Part shown: positions 38,763 through 48,188 of the stretch, in pieces
How the letters are laid out: the number at the start of each line of letters is the position of its first letter
Position numbering within the stretch: the stretch's first letter is position 1
From: Filibacter tadaridae
GTDB taxonomy: Bacteria; Bacillota; Bacilli; Bacillales_A; Planococcaceae
Direction: 5' to 3'
Length of the DNA stretch: 64,000 nt
Assembly: GCF_900609045.1 (NCBI RefSeq)
Contig: NZ_UXAV01000017.1
Span: 80,912-144,911, forward strand
Program-made: the position numbers and the translations under genes
The notes under the pieces: model-generated
What the model was told of the DNA's origin: nothing
Database searches by the model: none
The model's input: the letters and a program-made list of their open reading frames with translations, nothing else

Positions 38763-38865
38763 CCAGCGCAGGCGCCTTAACAGGGGTAGCCGAAGCAATA
38801 AGACTGACGGCGCAGCTGTCCGGCTTATTGCGGGAGGCATCCCCAAGCGCCACAGCGGATTCAAT
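38763..38865 (+). repeat. Dispersed hairpin element, copy 3
   Basis: GGCGCC (38771) opposite GCGCC (38847-38851), GGGGTAGCC (38783) opposite GGCATCCCC (38836-38844), and the inner stem GCAATAAG (38795-38802) with CTTATTGC (38824-38831). The core is nearly identical to copies 1 and 2. It lies after rho and just upstream of the rpmE promoter. Confidence 0.82.
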
Positions 38866-38906
38866 GGAAACCCTTTATTTCAATATGAAATCCACATTTG
38901 AAAAAG

Positions 38907-38935
38907 TTGCAAAGCAGAAGACAATTTGGTATACT
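38907..38935 (+). promoter_or_regulatory. Sigma-A-type promoter of rpmE
   Basis: TTGCAA and TATACT are separated by 17 bp. The start would lie near 38942, leaving a ~125-nt untranslated leader. Confidence 0.7.
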
Positions 38936-38941
38936 AAACGT

Positions 38942-39067
38942 ATATGGTAAATGCCATCTGCTGCATATACGGCTGACATTAACGGGTCGTGTAAGGCATC
39001 AGTCTTTGCAATATCCCTATAATACAAACTCTGTTCCAGATGGTCCAGGGCGAGAGGAGAGAGATTG
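38942..39067 (+). promoter_or_regulatory. rpmE 5' leader, candidate autoregulatory RNA
   Basis: About 125 nt of GC-richer leader between the promoter and the rpmE start, long for a 73-residue ribosomal protein gene. Structured L31 leaders have been described in Firmicutes; I cannot align this one to a consensus from memory, so it is a candidate only. Confidence 0.4.
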
Positions 39068-39289
39068 ATGAAAGCAGGAATTCATCCAGCTTATAAAGTT
39101 GCAACTGTCACTTGTTCATGTGGAAACACATTCGAAACAGGTTCTGTAAAAGATGATATCCGAATTGAAGTTTGTTCGGACTGTCACCCATTCTACACTG
39201 GACGCCAAAAATTTGCTCAAGCGGACGGCCGTGTCGACCGTTTCAACAAAAAATATGGCCTCAAAGAAGAAGGTCGCGAAGAAGAGTAA
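39068..39289 (+). CDS. rpmE: 50S ribosomal protein L31 (zinc-binding type)
   Basis: A 73-residue ribosomal protein. Four cysteines (C16, C18, C36, C39) form the zinc site of the C+ type L31, so this is the zinc-replete form rather than the zinc-free YtiA type. ATG at 39068 after GAGGAGAG. A terminator follows. Confidence 0.95.
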   Translation: MKAGIHPAYKVATVTCSCGNTFETGSVKDDIRIEVCSDCHPFYTGRQKFAQADGRVDRFNKKYGLKEEGREEE

Positions 39290-39298
39290 TTTCTTCTC

Positions 39299-39340
39299 AA
39301 TACCCGTCAGGTGCTCAAGCGCCGGGCGGGTATTTTCTTT
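39299..39340 (+). terminator. Intrinsic terminator of rpmE
   Basis: AATACCCG and CGGGTATT with inner pairs form a long stem ending TTTTCTTT. The ~250 bp from here to tdk are AT-rich and hold no gene or repeat I can identify. Confidence 0.75.
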
Positions 39341-39594
39341 GTGAAATCAATCCAATAACATACTATAAGTTTAAATAAAAGACGTCCAATTCAACAACTT
39401 TTCGGGTATGATAAGAATTCATAAACCAACAAGAAAAAACGCTATATATTCGGCACTATTTATTTAGATTTAATCAAGTAGATACCTCACCAATATAACG
39501 AATAAATCTAGCGACAAAGCGATGTTGGAATAACATTCTATTTGTTAAGTACCGACTATATAGACGATTATAAATGAACGGAAGGGGAACAACC

Positions 39595-40200
39595 ATGTAC
39601 GTAACTATGCAAGGCGGCTGGATTGAAGTGATATGTGGCAGTATGTTTTCGGGGAAATCGGAAGAATTGATTCGCCGGATCAGACGGTCCCAGTTCGCCA
39701 AACAAAAAATAGCAGTGTTCAAACCGGAAATCGATGACCGCTACAGTGAAGAAGCCGTCGTTAGCCATGATGGCACCACAGTCATTGCAAGCCCCATTGC
39801 AAACTCAACCGATATCCGTGAATTCATCCGCGAAGACTATGACGTCATCGCCATCGATGAAGCACAATTCTTCGATGACGGCATTGTCGACGTAGTAATG
39901 GAATTGGCAGATCGTGGATTCCGGGTAATCGTCGCCGGGCTCGACCAGGACTTCCGAGGCGAACCCTTCGGACCGATGCCAAGGCTGATGGCAATCGCTG
40001 AACTCGTAACTAAACTGCAAGCCGTTTGCACAGTATGCGGCTCACCTTCAAGCAGAACACAACGGCTCATTAACGGAACGCCAGCAGGCTATGCCGACCC
40101 GGTTATCCTTGTCGGAGCTGCAGAAGCATACGAGCCAAGATGCCGCAACCATCACCAAGTCCCCAAAGGCATTTCCGCCGCAGCAACCGCTGAAAGCTAA
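39595..40200 (+). CDS. tdk: Thymidine kinase
   Basis: A 201-residue type II thymidine kinase for deoxynucleoside salvage. P-loop GSMFSGKS (about 14-21), DEAQFF with the catalytic Glu (about 89-94), and a C-terminal zinc site formed by CTVCG and the CRNHH segment. The ATG at 39595 has GGAAGGGG at proper spacing; an ATG 21 bases upstream is less likely. Confidence 0.95.
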   Translation: MYVTMQGGWIEVICGSMFSGKSEELIRRIRRSQFAKQKIAVFKPEIDDRYSEEAVVSHDGTTVIASPIANSTDIREFIREDYDVIAIDEAQFFDDGIVDVVMELADRGFRVIVAGLDQDFRGEPFGPMPRLMAIAELVTKLQAVCTVCGSPSSRTQRLINGTPAGYADPVILVGAAEAYEPRCRNHHQVPKGISAAATAES

Positions 40201-40210
40201 TTCCTGATTT

Positions 40211-40242
40211 AGCCCGTCCAACAACCATGGACGGGCTTTCTT
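40211..40242 (+). terminator. Intrinsic terminator of tdk
   Basis: AGCCCGTCC and GGACGGGCT form a perfect 9-bp stem followed by TTTCTT. Confidence 0.85.
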
Positions 40243-40288
40243 ATGAAGAGGTGTTTGTGGGATTTGGCGGAGAATGTTGCGAAGTTCC

Positions 40289-40855
40289 CGCTCGAACGTT
40301 ATGTAGTCGCGCTCAAACATTGCGAGTCCGCGCTCAAACACTGCAAGTCCGCGCTCAAACATTGCGAGTTTGCGCTCAAACACCGCGAGTTCGCGCTCAA
40401 ACACCGCGAGTTCGCGCTCAAACACCGCGAGTCCGCGCTCAAACATTACGAGTTCGCGCTCAAACATTGCGAGTCCGCGCTCAAACACTGCGAGTCCGCG
40501 CTCAAACACCGCGAGTTCGCGCTCAAACATTGCGAGTCCGCGCTCAAACACCGCGAGTTCGCGCTCAAACATTGCGAGTTCGCGCTCAAACACCGCGAGT
40601 TCGCGCTCAAACACTGCAAGTCCGCGCTCAAACATTGCGAGTTCGCGCTCAAACACCGCGAGTTCGCGCTCAAACACTGCGAGTCCGCGCTCAAACATTG
40701 CGAGTTCGCGCTCAAACATTGCGAGTTCGCGCTCAAACACTGCAAGTCCGCGCTCAAACACCGCGAGTCCGCGCTCAAACATTGTGGGTCCGTGCTCAAA
40801 CACCGCGAGTCCCCGCTTAAACGCTAAGAGGTAACGCCCAAACGCAAACAATCAG
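40289..40855 (+). repeat. Helically phased direct-repeat array E (27 units, strict 21-bp pitch)
   Basis: CGCTCAAACA cores lie at 40289, 40310 and every 21 bp to 40835, 27 units with no insertion or deletion. Inner units differ mainly at three or four positions (CATTGCGAG, CACCGCGAG, CACTGCAAG variants). The first unit and the last three are degenerate, as expected for an old array kept homogeneous in its middle. It lies between the tdk terminator and prfA. Long open frames on both strands are a by-product of a stop-free unit whose length is a multiple of three. Confidence 0.95.
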
Positions 40856-40930
40856 CAAAAAAACTGTATTTACTGCACCAATTCCCGTACAATGAACGTA
40901 CAAAATAGTCCTGAAAATGAGGTGTACACA

Positions 40931-42007
40931 ATGTTTGATAGACTTCAAGCAGTAGAAGACCGATACGACCAGTTAACCGAGATGCTCAGTGATCCGGATG
41001 TTGTAAGCGACATTACGAAGCTACGTGAATACTCCAAAGAACAATCCGGTATGCAAAAAACGGTGGAAACCTATCGTGAATACAAGGACATCAAAACACA
41101 ATTGGAAAACGCGAAAGACATGCTAAACGAGCCGCTTGACGAGGAAATGAAAGAACTTGTCAAAATGGAAGTGACCGAACTCAGTGAACAAATTGAGACA
41201 CTTGAAGCGCAGTTGAAAGTATTGCTGATCCCGAAAGACCCGAATGACAACAAAAACGTCATTATGGAAATCCGCGGAGCAGCTGGTGGTGACGAGGCCG
41301 CACTATTCGCGGGTAACCTATTCCGCATGTACAGCCGCTACGCTGAAATGAACAACTGGAAAGTGGAAGTAATGGATTCCTCGCCAACAGAACTGGGCGG
41401 TTTCAAAGAAATCATTTTCCTCATCAATGGCAATGGTGCCTATTCCAAACTGAAATTCGAAAACGGCGCACACCGCGTACAGCGTGTACCGGAAACGGAA
41501 TCGGGCGGAAGAACCCATACATCTACAGCCACCGTCGCTTGTTTACCAGAAGCAGAAGAAGTCGAAATCAATATCCATGAAAAAGATATCCGAACAGACA
41601 CATTTGCATCATCAGGCCCAGGCGGTCAATCCGTCAACACAACAATGTCTGCCGTCCGCCTTACGCATTTACCAACTGGCATCACCGTCTCCATCCAAGA
41701 CGAGAAATCACAGATTAAAAACAAAGAAAAAGCGATGAAAGTCCTTCGTGCCCGTATTTCCGATAAATTCACGCAAGAAGCACAAGCTAAATACGATGAA
41801 AAACGGAAATCCGCTGTCGGAACAGGTGACCGTTCTGAACGGATACGTACGTATAATTTCCCGCAAAACCGTGTGACTGATCATCGCATCGGTTTGACAA
41901 TTCAAAAACTCGATCAGATTATCGAAGGCAAATTGGATGAAGTCATCGACACGCTCATTATGGAAGAGCAGGCTCATCGCCTAGAAAGTTTGGATCGCAA
42001 TGACTGA
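40931..42007 (+). CDS. prfA: Peptide chain release factor 1
   Basis: A 358-residue class I release factor reading UAA and UAG. The codon-recognition region [13 protein letters not shown] carries PET in place of the E. coli PAT, as I recall for Bacillus. The peptidyl-tRNA hydrolysis motif GGQ is in [13 protein letters not shown] at 40931 after GAGGTG. It overlaps by 8 bases prmC, whose product methylates the GGQ glutamine. Confidence 0.95.
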   Translation: MFDRLQAVEDRYDQLTEMLSDPDVVSDITKLREYSKEQSGMQKTVETYREYKDIKTQLENAKDMLNEPLDEEMKELVKMEVTELSEQIETLEAQLKVLLIPKDPNDNKNVIMEIRGAAGGDEAALFAGNLFRMYSRYAEMNNWKVEVMDSSPTELGGFKEIIFLINGNGAYSKLKFENGAHRVQRVPETESGGRTHTSTATVACLPEAEEVEINIHEKDIRTDTFASSGPGGQSVNTTMSAVRLTHLPTGITVSIQDEKSQIKNKEKAMKVLRARISDKFTQEAQAKYDEKRKSAVGTGDRSERIRTYNFPQNRVTDHRIGLTIQKLDQIIEGKLDEVIDTLIMEEQAHRLESLDRND

Positions 42008-42854
42008 AAAAATGTACGAGTCGCTAAATAGGGCCTCTTCTTTATTGACGGAAAAAGGGCTTGAACCACATACAGCGCGAATTCTAATGGAATTCATCAC
42101 ACAAAAAACGGGTGCAGCATTTCTTGTTGACTTGCGGGAACCGCTAAGTGAAGAACAACATAAAGCCTTTTGGGATAAAACTGGTGAACTGCTGGAAGGA
42201 AAGCCCGTTCAATATGTGATAGGTCAGGAATACTTCTACGGTCACCGTTTCGAGGTCAATGAACACGTCCTCATCCCGCGTCCCGAAACAGAAGAACTTG
42301 TTTACGAAGCTATCAAGCGCAGCCAAAAAATCTTCGATCATAAAGCAATCAAAGTTGCTGATATCGGCACTGGTAGCGGGGCCATCGGGGTTTCATTCAA
42401 AAAAGAGTGGCCTGAAGCAATTGTCACCGCAACGGACATCAGCGACCAATCCCTGAATGTTGCAAAGCACAACGCTGCGGCACTAGGCGCTGAAATCCGC
42501 TTCCTACAAGGCGATCTTGCGGCACCCATCATGCAAGAAAAATGGGATGTCGTCTTATCGAACCCGCCTTATATTGCGCATGACGAAGCCGAGCAAATGG
42601 CAGACACCGTCCTCAATCACGAACCGCATCATGCGTTATTTGCGGATGAAGACGGACTCTACTTCTATAGGAAACTAGCAAAAACATTGCCGCCGATTAT
42701 GAATAAACCTGCCCTTATTGGCGTGGAAATTGGCTATTTGCAAGGACTTGCTGTGCATAAGTTATTCGCAGAAGCCTTCCCGGAAGCGGTTATCGAAACG
42801 GTAAAGGATATCAACGGCAAAGATCGAATGATATTTTGCGAGACTTGTGTATAA
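42000..42854 (+). CDS. prmC: Release factor glutamine methyltransferase PrmC
   Basis: A 284-residue SAM-dependent methyltransferase that methylates the GGQ glutamine of RF1 and RF2. SAM motif [12 protein letters not shown] (about 118-129) and the signature NPPY in LSNPPYIA (about 186-193). Overlaps prfA. Confidence 0.95.
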   Translation: MTEKMYESLNRASSLLTEKGLEPHTARILMEFITQKTGAAFLVDLREPLSEEQHKAFWDKTGELLEGKPVQYVIGQEYFYGHRFEVNEHVLIPRPETEELVYEAIKRSQKIFDHKAIKVADIGTGSGAIGVSFKKEWPEAIVTATDISDQSLNVAKHNAAALGAEIRFLQGDLAAPIMQEKWDVVLSNPPYIAHDEAEQMADTVLNHEPHHALFADEDGLYFYRKLAKTLPPIMNKPALIGVEIGYLQGLAVHKLFAEAFPEAVIETVKDINGKDRMIFCETCV

Positions 42855-42898
42855 ACCCTCCCCACTTTGGTAACAATGCAGAGTAGGAGGGGATAGAC

Positions 42899-43459
42899 AT
42901 GTTACAAGATTATGAGATTATCAAAACAAAAACTAGACTTGAAAAGGTTATGCCCTATATAGAATTCATTATTGTGCTCATTATCATCCAGTCCTTAGTG
43001 ACGTTGTTCACAACAGGCCCTGTCGATGAAGAATCAATCCGATTCCGTCTGCTTGCCCACTCGGATGCGCCAGCTGACCAGCAAGTTAAAGAAGCGATCC
43101 AACGTGAAATTGCGCCACTTATCAACAATGCGGTAAATAAGTCTCAAACAAAAGAAGAGCTTGGGGATAACTTAGCGGCACTCGAAACATCGATTCTTGA
43201 AGTAGCAAATTCAATGGCGAATGGCATGACTGTCACACTTGAGCGCTCTGATGCACTATTCCCGGCGAAGCGATCGGGCTTTGTCGTCCATCCACAAGCG
43301 GCGTACGATGCATATATTTTAACAATTGGAAGTGGACGTGGGGATAACTGGTGGTGTGCACTATTTCCGAAGCTGTGTTTTCCAGATAAAACTGAAAAAG
43401 AAGAAGAGGAAGAAGTCACTTTTTTCGTCTGGGAGTGGATAAAAGGGCTGTTCGCATGA
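42899..43459 (+). CDS. spoIIR: Stage II sporulation protein R (SpoIIR)
   Basis: A 186-residue secreted signalling protein made in the forespore that triggers SpoIIGA processing of pro-sigma-E in the mother cell. One N-terminal membrane/signal segment (about 20-38), then the conserved RFRLLAHSDAPADQQVK and GRGDNWWCALFPKLCF motifs. The C-terminal acidic run and WEWIKGLF tail are less conserved. Strong GGAGGGG ribosome-binding site. Confidence 0.93.
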   Translation: MLQDYEIIKTKTRLEKVMPYIEFIIVLIIIQSLVTLFTTGPVDEESIRFRLLAHSDAPADQQVKEAIQREIAPLINNAVNKSQTKEELGDNLAALETSILEVANSMANGMTVTLERSDALFPAKRSGFVVHPQAAYDAYILTIGSGRGDNWWCALFPKLCFPDKTEKEEEEEVTFFVWEWIKGLFA

Positions 43460-43519
43460 AGTTACCAACAACTATTGTGGATAAACAGTAGAAATTGTGT
43501 ATAAGGAGGGGTTTATCGA

Positions 43520-44557
43520 ATGGAAACGAAAGTAACTTCCGTGGATAACTTTATGGATAACAAAAATAATTATAAACAAGCTGTGGATATATTAAGAGAT
43601 GGAGATGTTGTCGCCTTTCCGACGGAGACGGTTTACGGTCTCGGCGCGCTTGCAACGAACGAACAAGCTGTGCAAAAGATCTTCAAAGCGAAAGGAAGAC
43701 CATCCGACAATCCGCTGATCGTACATATTGGTACTATAGAAGACGTTCAAAAATATGCATCTGGTATAACAGAGGACGCCGAAAAACTGATGACTGCTTT
43801 CTGGCCGGGTCCACTTACAATCGTCCTTCACAAAACTCCGGGCGTTATCGCTCCGAATGTAACACCTGGCGTTGAAACGGTGGGTATCCGTATGCCCGAT
43901 CATCCCGTAGCGCTTGGTCTTCTGCGGGCACTTGGCGGTCCACTTGCCGCACCAAGCGCAAATCGCAGCGGTAAGCCGAGTCCGACTGAGGCGGCGCATG
44001 TTCACGCGGATTTGAACGGTTTCATCCCGCTGATTTTAGACGGGGGACAGACAGGAGTCGGCGTCGAATCCACCGTTCTTGACATGACCGTTACACCACC
44101 CGCTATTTTGAGGCCGGGTGGTGTAACGCGGGAAATGATTGAAAACGTTATCGGTCCCGTGCAGATGGAAAGTAAGGTGGTGGATGACCAAGCTCCCCGG
44201 GCTCCTGGCATGAAATACATGCACTATGCGCCATCCGCACCTCTTTTTGTCATCGCACCCGATGAACATGAAATCAGGAAAGCGGTTGCCGCCCTTCAAA
44301 ATGAAGGTGAAAAAGTTGCTGTTATCGGTCCGGATGAATTCGATATTCCCGATGCCGATTGGTATTTTGCAAGTGGCCCTCTTCATGACAATGAAAAAAT
44401 GGCTGCTAACTTGTACCGGGCGCTTCGCCAATGTGACTTGACGGATGCGAACAGCATTTTGGCTGTAGAGACGGACATGACGGGTGTCGGTGCCGCGGTC
44501 ATGAATCGATTGACAAAAGCAGCGGACGGTAAACGGTATATAAACAAAACAAAATAA
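43520..44557 (+). CDS. ywlC: L-threonylcarbamoyladenylate synthase (Sua5/YwlC)
   Basis: A 345-residue enzyme making threonylcarbamoyl-AMP for the t6A37 modification of tRNA. The YrdC domain (about 15-210) has PTETVYGLG, KAKGRPSDNPL and SANRSGKPSPT. A linker and the C-terminal Sua5 domain follow, so this is the long form. GGAGGGG ribosome-binding site. Confidence 0.94.
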   Translation: METKVTSVDNFMDNKNNYKQAVDILRDGDVVAFPTETVYGLGALATNEQAVQKIFKAKGRPSDNPLIVHIGTIEDVQKYASGITEDAEKLMTAFWPGPLTIVLHKTPGVIAPNVTPGVETVGIRMPDHPVALGLLRALGGPLAAPSANRSGKPSPTEAAHVHADLNGFIPLILDGGQTGVGVESTVLDMTVTPPAILRPGGVTREMIENVIGPVQMESKVVDDQAPRAPGMKYMHYAPSAPLFVIAPDEHEIRKAVAALQNEGEKVAVIGPDEFDIPDADWYFASGPLHDNEKMAANLYRALRQCDLTDANSILAVETDMTGVGAAVMNRLTKAADGKRYINKTK

Positions 44558-44563
44558 GCATGG

Positions 44564-44641
44564 CCTCCCCGCACACCGCATAGGATGGACAACGTGGCTG
44601 TAAGGTTGTATAAGTTTGAACTTATGCCACTAACGGGGAGG
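44564..44641 (+). promoter_or_regulatory. Structured leader that hides the mntP ribosome-binding site
   Basis: CCTCCCCG (44564-44571) is perfectly complementary to CGGGGAGG (44634-44641), which is the mntP ribosome-binding site 7 bases before its ATG. Inside this outer stem, GTGGC (44594-44598) pairs with GCCAC (44626-44630) and ATAAGT with ACTTAT (hairpin around 44610-44625). This is a compact ~78-nt branched fold. The sequence does not look to me like the yybP-ykoY manganese riboswitch that controls mntP in other bacteria. Regulation by the fold is inferred. Confidence 0.5.
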
Positions 44642-44648
44642 TTTCACA

Positions 44649-45152
44649 ATGATTGAGTTGTTTGCAGCCGTCGTTACAAGCATCGATATAATTATCGTCT
44701 TTATGTTCTTGCGGATAAAGAAAGGGAAATTGGTCCTTGCATTATGGACAGCCATGTTCAATATGATCTTCCCTTTACTCGGATTTCTGGCAGGTGAACT
44801 TTCCGCTCAAATTTTCACGGCGTGGAGTACTATATTGTCCGGATTATTACTGGCCTTGATAGGTATACATATGTTGTTGCAAACCGATGAGGATAATTCA
44901 TCAATCGGTCGTATGCCCCCTTTTTTAATCGCGCTTGCAGTGTGCATGGACACTTTTTCGGTAAGTGTGTCATTTGGCATGCTTCATATGAATAAAATCT
45001 TGTTTATTCTCGCATCGGGTTTCTTTTCCTTCACGTTAGGTTATGGTACCCTCCTGTTTAAAAGGAAAGTAAGAATGGCAAGTGGAAAAGGATTAAGGAT
45101 TTTTGCAGGGGTGGCATTACTTGCGATGGGCATATTATCATTCGTTCGATGA
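44649..45152 (+). CDS. mntP: MntP-type manganese efflux pump family protein (YwlD)
   Basis: A 167-residue protein with six membrane segments. MntP proteins have two repeats, each with a conserved Asp; here they are TSIDIIIVF near residue 13 and CMDTFSVSVSFG near residue 101, the first repeat being diverged. The family exports Mn2+. Its position between ywlC and ywlE matches B. subtilis ywlD. The preceding leader can sequester its ribosome-binding site. Confidence 0.82.
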   Translation: MIELFAAVVTSIDIIIVFMFLRIKKGKLVLALWTAMFNMIFPLLGFLAGELSAQIFTAWSTILSGLLLALIGIHMLLQTDEDNSSIGRMPPFLIALAVCMDTFSVSVSFGMLHMNKILFILASGFFSFTLGYGTLLFKRKVRMASGKGLRIFAGVALLAMGILSFVR

Positions 45153-45209
45153 AATTAATTATTTTTTTCGCATAGATTTCAGTTATTCCATAGGAAGTGG
45201 GTAATTAAG

Positions 45210-45650
45210 TTGAATATTTATTTCATTTGTACAGGAAATACATGTAGAAGCCCGATGGCGGAGGCTATTTTGAGAGCCAAAGATAATATGGAAATAAAAG
45301 TTCGTTCAGCTGGTCTTCATGCAAGCCCCGGGATACCGATTTCAAGCTATTCAAAACGCCTTATAGAGGAAGCTGGAATGCCGTATTCACCGCTTTCAAG
45401 ACGCATTTCAAGCGAAGACATTGAATGGGCAGACCTCATTTTAACAATGACAGAAGGGCATAAATACGCGCTTCTTCAACTGTATCCCGAAGTTTTACAG
45501 AAAGCATTTACATTAAGGGAATATGTACAACTTGATGAAAGAAAAGACGTGCAAGATCCGTTCGGCGGTGATATCGAATTGTATCGCCATGCATTTAGAG
45601 AACTTACAGCGAATATCGACGTGCTTGAACGGAAACTGATGGAGCATTGA
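45210..45650 (+). CDS. ywlE: Low-molecular-weight phosphatase, protein arginine phosphatase YwlE
   Basis: A 146-residue LMW-PTP-fold enzyme. The P-loop CTGNTCRSP starts at Cys7, and Thr11 is the residue known to favour phospho-arginine over phospho-tyrosine in YwlE. The catalytic Asp is in DPFGGD. YwlE opposes the McsB arginine kinase in protein quality control. TTG start. Confidence 0.92.
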   Translation: MNIYFICTGNTCRSPMAEAILRAKDNMEIKVRSAGLHASPGIPISSYSKRLIEEAGMPYSPLSRRISSEDIEWADLILTMTEGHKYALLQLYPEVLQKAFTLREYVQLDERKDVQDPFGGDIELYRHAFRELTANIDVLERKLMEH

Positions 45651-45658
45651 TAAGAATT

Positions 45659-45692
45659 CAGCCTCAATTTACGTTGAGGCTGTGTTTTTTTT
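45659..45692 (+). terminator. Intrinsic terminator of ywlE
   Basis: CAGCCTCAA and TTGAGGCTG form a perfect 9-bp stem, with eight Ts a few bases beyond. Confidence 0.88.
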
Positions 45693-45743
45693 GTAGATAA
45701 ATGATAGAATGAGTTGTAAGTATATTAAGAAAAGAGGGACGCA

Positions 45744-46181
45744 GTGAAAATCGCGATATCATCAGATCATGGCGGCAATAATCTTCGCCGTGAAATCATC
45801 GAATTATTAGCTGAGCTTGGTGTAGAATTTGAAGACTTAGGACCGTCAACAGACGACTCTGTCGACTACCCAGACTTTGCAACACCTGTTGCTGAAGGCG
45901 TAGCGTCGGGTAAATATGACCGCGGCATCCTTATTTGCGGAACAGGCATCGGTATGTCGATTGCGGCGAATAAAGTAAAAGGAATACGCTGTGCACTTGT
46001 CCATGACGTCTTCAGTGCAAAAGCCACAAGAGAACATAACGATTCCAACGTCCTTGCAATGGGTGAACGTGTAATCGGCGCAGGCCTAGCAAGGGAAATC
46101 GTCTCAGCTTGGGTAAAGACACCATTTGCAGGCGGAAGACATGAACGTAGAATCGGTAAATTAATGGATTTGGATAGCTGA
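45744..46181 (+). CDS. rpiB: Ribose-5-phosphate isomerase B
   Basis: A 145-residue RpiB/LacAB-family sugar isomerase interconverting ribose-5-phosphate and ribulose-5-phosphate. SSDHGG at the N-terminus and ILICGTGIGMSIAANK (active-site Cys near 65) are diagnostic. GTG start with GAGGGACG upstream. Equivalent to B. subtilis YwlF. Confidence 0.92.
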   Translation: MKIAISSDHGGNNLRREIIELLAELGVEFEDLGPSTDDSVDYPDFATPVAEGVASGKYDRGILICGTGIGMSIAANKVKGIRCALVHDVFSAKATREHNDSNVLAMGERVIGAGLAREIVSAWVKTPFAGGRHERRIGKLMDLDS

Positions 46182-46213
46182 TACAAACAAGCAAAAAGGA
46201 TGGGTGAGCAGAA

Positions 46214-46777
46214 ATGGACGCATTCAATCTATGGAAGCTTCAACTTGAACAACTACTAACGGAAATGGCCGAGCAGACAAGTTTTGTTCCAGGATCATTA
46301 TTTGTCGTCGGCTGCTCGACTTCTGAAATTAAAGGTAGCCGTATCGGAACCGGCGGCGCATTGGCTATCGGAGAAGCGCTCTATGAACCTCTTAAGAGAT
46401 TTGCTGATAAACACGATATGTTCCTCGCTTTCCAAGGCTGCGAACATATCAACAGAGCGCTGACAATTGAACGCGAGGCAGCAAGGAAATTCAACTTAGA
46501 GCCTGTAAGCGTAATTCCGCAAGTATATGCGGGCGGATCGATGTCTACATATGCGTATCAGCAAATGACTGACCCGGTCGTCGTGGAAGCAATCCGGGCA
46601 GACGCAGGGATTGATATTGGACAAACACTAATTGGCATGCATCTTAAACCGGTGCCGGTACCATTACGTACATCAGTCAAGAAAATAGGTGATGCAATTG
46701 TTACGGTTGCTACAACAAGGCCCAAATTGATTGGCGGAGAACGTGCGGTTTATAAAATAGAGACAGAAGGGGAATGA
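46214..46777 (+). CDS. ywlG: DUF436 / YwlG family protein
   Basis: A 187-residue conserved protein of the TIGR01440/DUF436 family with unknown biochemical role. Conserved glycine-rich segments are [19 protein letters not shown] and [10 protein letters not shown]. It ends 4 bp before glyA, and the pair is conserved in Bacillales, so co-translation is likely. Confidence 0.87.
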   Translation: MDAFNLWKLQLEQLLTEMAEQTSFVPGSLFVVGCSTSEIKGSRIGTGGALAIGEALYEPLKRFADKHDMFLAFQGCEHINRALTIEREAARKFNLEPVSVIPQVYAGGSMSTYAYQQMTDPVVVEAIRADAGIDIGQTLIGMHLKPVPVPLRTSVKKIGDAIVTVATTRPKLIGGERAVYKIETEGE

Positions 46778-46781
46778 GAAC

Positions 46782-48023
46782 ATGGAATTGAACAATGTGA
46801 AACGTGAAGATGAAGCGGTATACAAAGCGATTATGGCAGAAAAAGGACGTCAACAATCAAATATTGAGCTAATTGCATCTGAGAACTTTGTTTCTGTTGC
46901 AGTAATGGAAGCACAAGGATCAGTACTTACGAACAAATATGCAGAAGGTTACCCAGGTAAACGCTACTACGGTGGTTGTGAGCACGTCGATGTCGTTGAA
47001 AACATCGCCCGTGATCGTCTGAAAGAAATTTTCGGCGCAGAACACGCAAACGTTCAACCGCATTCGGGTGCGCAAGCGAATATGGCTGTATACTTCACTG
47101 CCCTCAAACCAGGAGACACAGTTCTCGGCATGAACCTTTCCCATGGCGGTCACTTGACGCACGGAAGTCCTGTCAATTTCTCAGGTGAACTATACAACTT
47201 CGTCGAATACGGTGTTGGTAAAGAAGACGAGAAAATCGACTATGAAGATGTACGCCAAAAAGCGCTTGAACACAAGCCGAAAATGATCGTATCAGGCGCA
47301 AGTGCCTATTCACGAGAAATCGACTTTGCTAAATTCCGTGAAATTGCGGACGAAGTCGGTGCGTATCTATTCGTTGACATGGCGCACATCGCTGGACTAG
47401 TCGCTGTCGGTGAGCATCCAAATCCAGTTCCGCATGCACATTTTGTGACGTCTACAACACACAAAACACTACGCGGCCCACGCGGCGGTCTGATTCTTTG
47501 TAAAGAAGAATTTGCAAAGAAAATCGACAAATCAATTTTTCCAGGCGTACAGGGCGGCCCTCTTATGCATGTCATCGCAGCAAAAGCGGTCGCATTCGGA
47601 GAAGCTCAGCAACCTGAATTCAAAACATATATCCAACAAGTGAAAAGCAATGCAAGAACACTTGCTGAAGCCTTAATGGCGGAAGGCATCGATATCGTTT
47701 CAGGTGGTACGGACAACCATCTTATGCTTATTAACCTGCGTTCACTCAACCTTACTGGTAAAGTGGCAGAGCATGTTCTCGATGAAGTAGGCATCACTGC
47801 CAATAAAAACACAATTCCGTTCGATACAGAAAGCCCATTTGTCACATCAGGCATCCGTATCGGTACACCAGCTGTGACAACACGCGGTTTCAAAGAAGAA
47901 GAAATGAAAGAAATCGCATCCATCATCGCGAAACTTCTTAAAAACCACGAAGACGAAGACACGAAAAAGGAAGCGCATGAGCGAGTGGCAGCATTAACAA
48001 GTAAATTCCCTCTATACGCATAA
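46782..48023 (+). CDS. glyA: Serine hydroxymethyltransferase
   Basis: A 413-residue PLP enzyme converting serine and tetrahydrofolate into glycine and methylene-THF. The PLP lysine is in [14 protein letters not shown] (about residue 226), with the substrate motif [15 protein letters not shown]. Only 4 bp separate it from ywlG. Confidence 0.96.
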   Translation: MELNNVKREDEAVYKAIMAEKGRQQSNIELIASENFVSVAVMEAQGSVLTNKYAEGYPGKRYYGGCEHVDVVENIARDRLKEIFGAEHANVQPHSGAQANMAVYFTALKPGDTVLGMNLSHGGHLTHGSPVNFSGELYNFVEYGVGKEDEKIDYEDVRQKALEHKPKMIVSGASAYSREIDFAKFREIADEVGAYLFVDMAHIAGLVAVGEHPNPVPHAHFVTSTTHKTLRGPRGGLILCKEEFAKKIDKSIFPGVQGGPLMHVIAAKAVAFGEAQQPEFKTYIQQVKSNARTLAEALMAEGIDIVSGGTDNHLMLINLRSLNLTGKVAEHVLDEVGITANKNTIPFDTESPFVTSGIRIGTPAVTTRGFKEEEMKEIASIIAKLLKNHEDEDTKKEAHERVAALTSKFPLYA

Positions 48024-48032
48024 TTTTGGAAT

Positions 48033-48068
48033 GGAATAAGCCGCTATCCTTTGATAGTGGCTTATTCC
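48033..48068. terminator. Strong hairpin after glyA
   Basis: GGAATAAGCC-GCTATC and GATAG-TGGCTTATTCC form a 16-bp stem (one mismatch) around a CTTT loop. There is no T-run beyond it, so termination is uncertain. Confidence 0.55.
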
Positions 48069-48086
48069 ATAAACTTCACTATAGCG

Positions 48087-48170
48087 GATTCTATCTAATT
48101 TCCAGCGGAAGGCATCCCCAAGCGCCGGGCGTTGTTAAAAGGACTCTTTACGTCAACATAAATACGAATC
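48087..48170 (+). repeat. Dispersed hairpin element, copy 4 (internally deleted)
   Basis: GATTCTATCTAATTTCCAGCGG, split here by position, matches the left flank of copy 2 and then jumps to GGCATCCCCAAGCGCC and GGGCGTTGTT, its right part. The whole GGGGTAGC-to-CTTATTGC hairpin is missing. An imperfect right end (ATACGAATC, 48162-48170) matches the inverse of GATTCTAT with one extra base. This shows copies 2 and 4 share boundaries well outside the hairpin. Confidence 0.7.
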
Positions 48171-48188
48171 TAAAAAGGGGGGACTACA

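Noticed and set aside
40048..40851. Long open frames on both strands (up to ~267 codons) across array E, with apparent heptapeptide repeats
   Set aside because: The 21-bp unit contains no stop in most frames, so every frame stays open by construction. There is no ribosome-binding site, and the minus-strand frame runs into the antisense of tdk.
44564..44641. Intrinsic terminator of ywlC
   Set aside because: The fold ends in the mntP ribosome-binding site and has no T-run.
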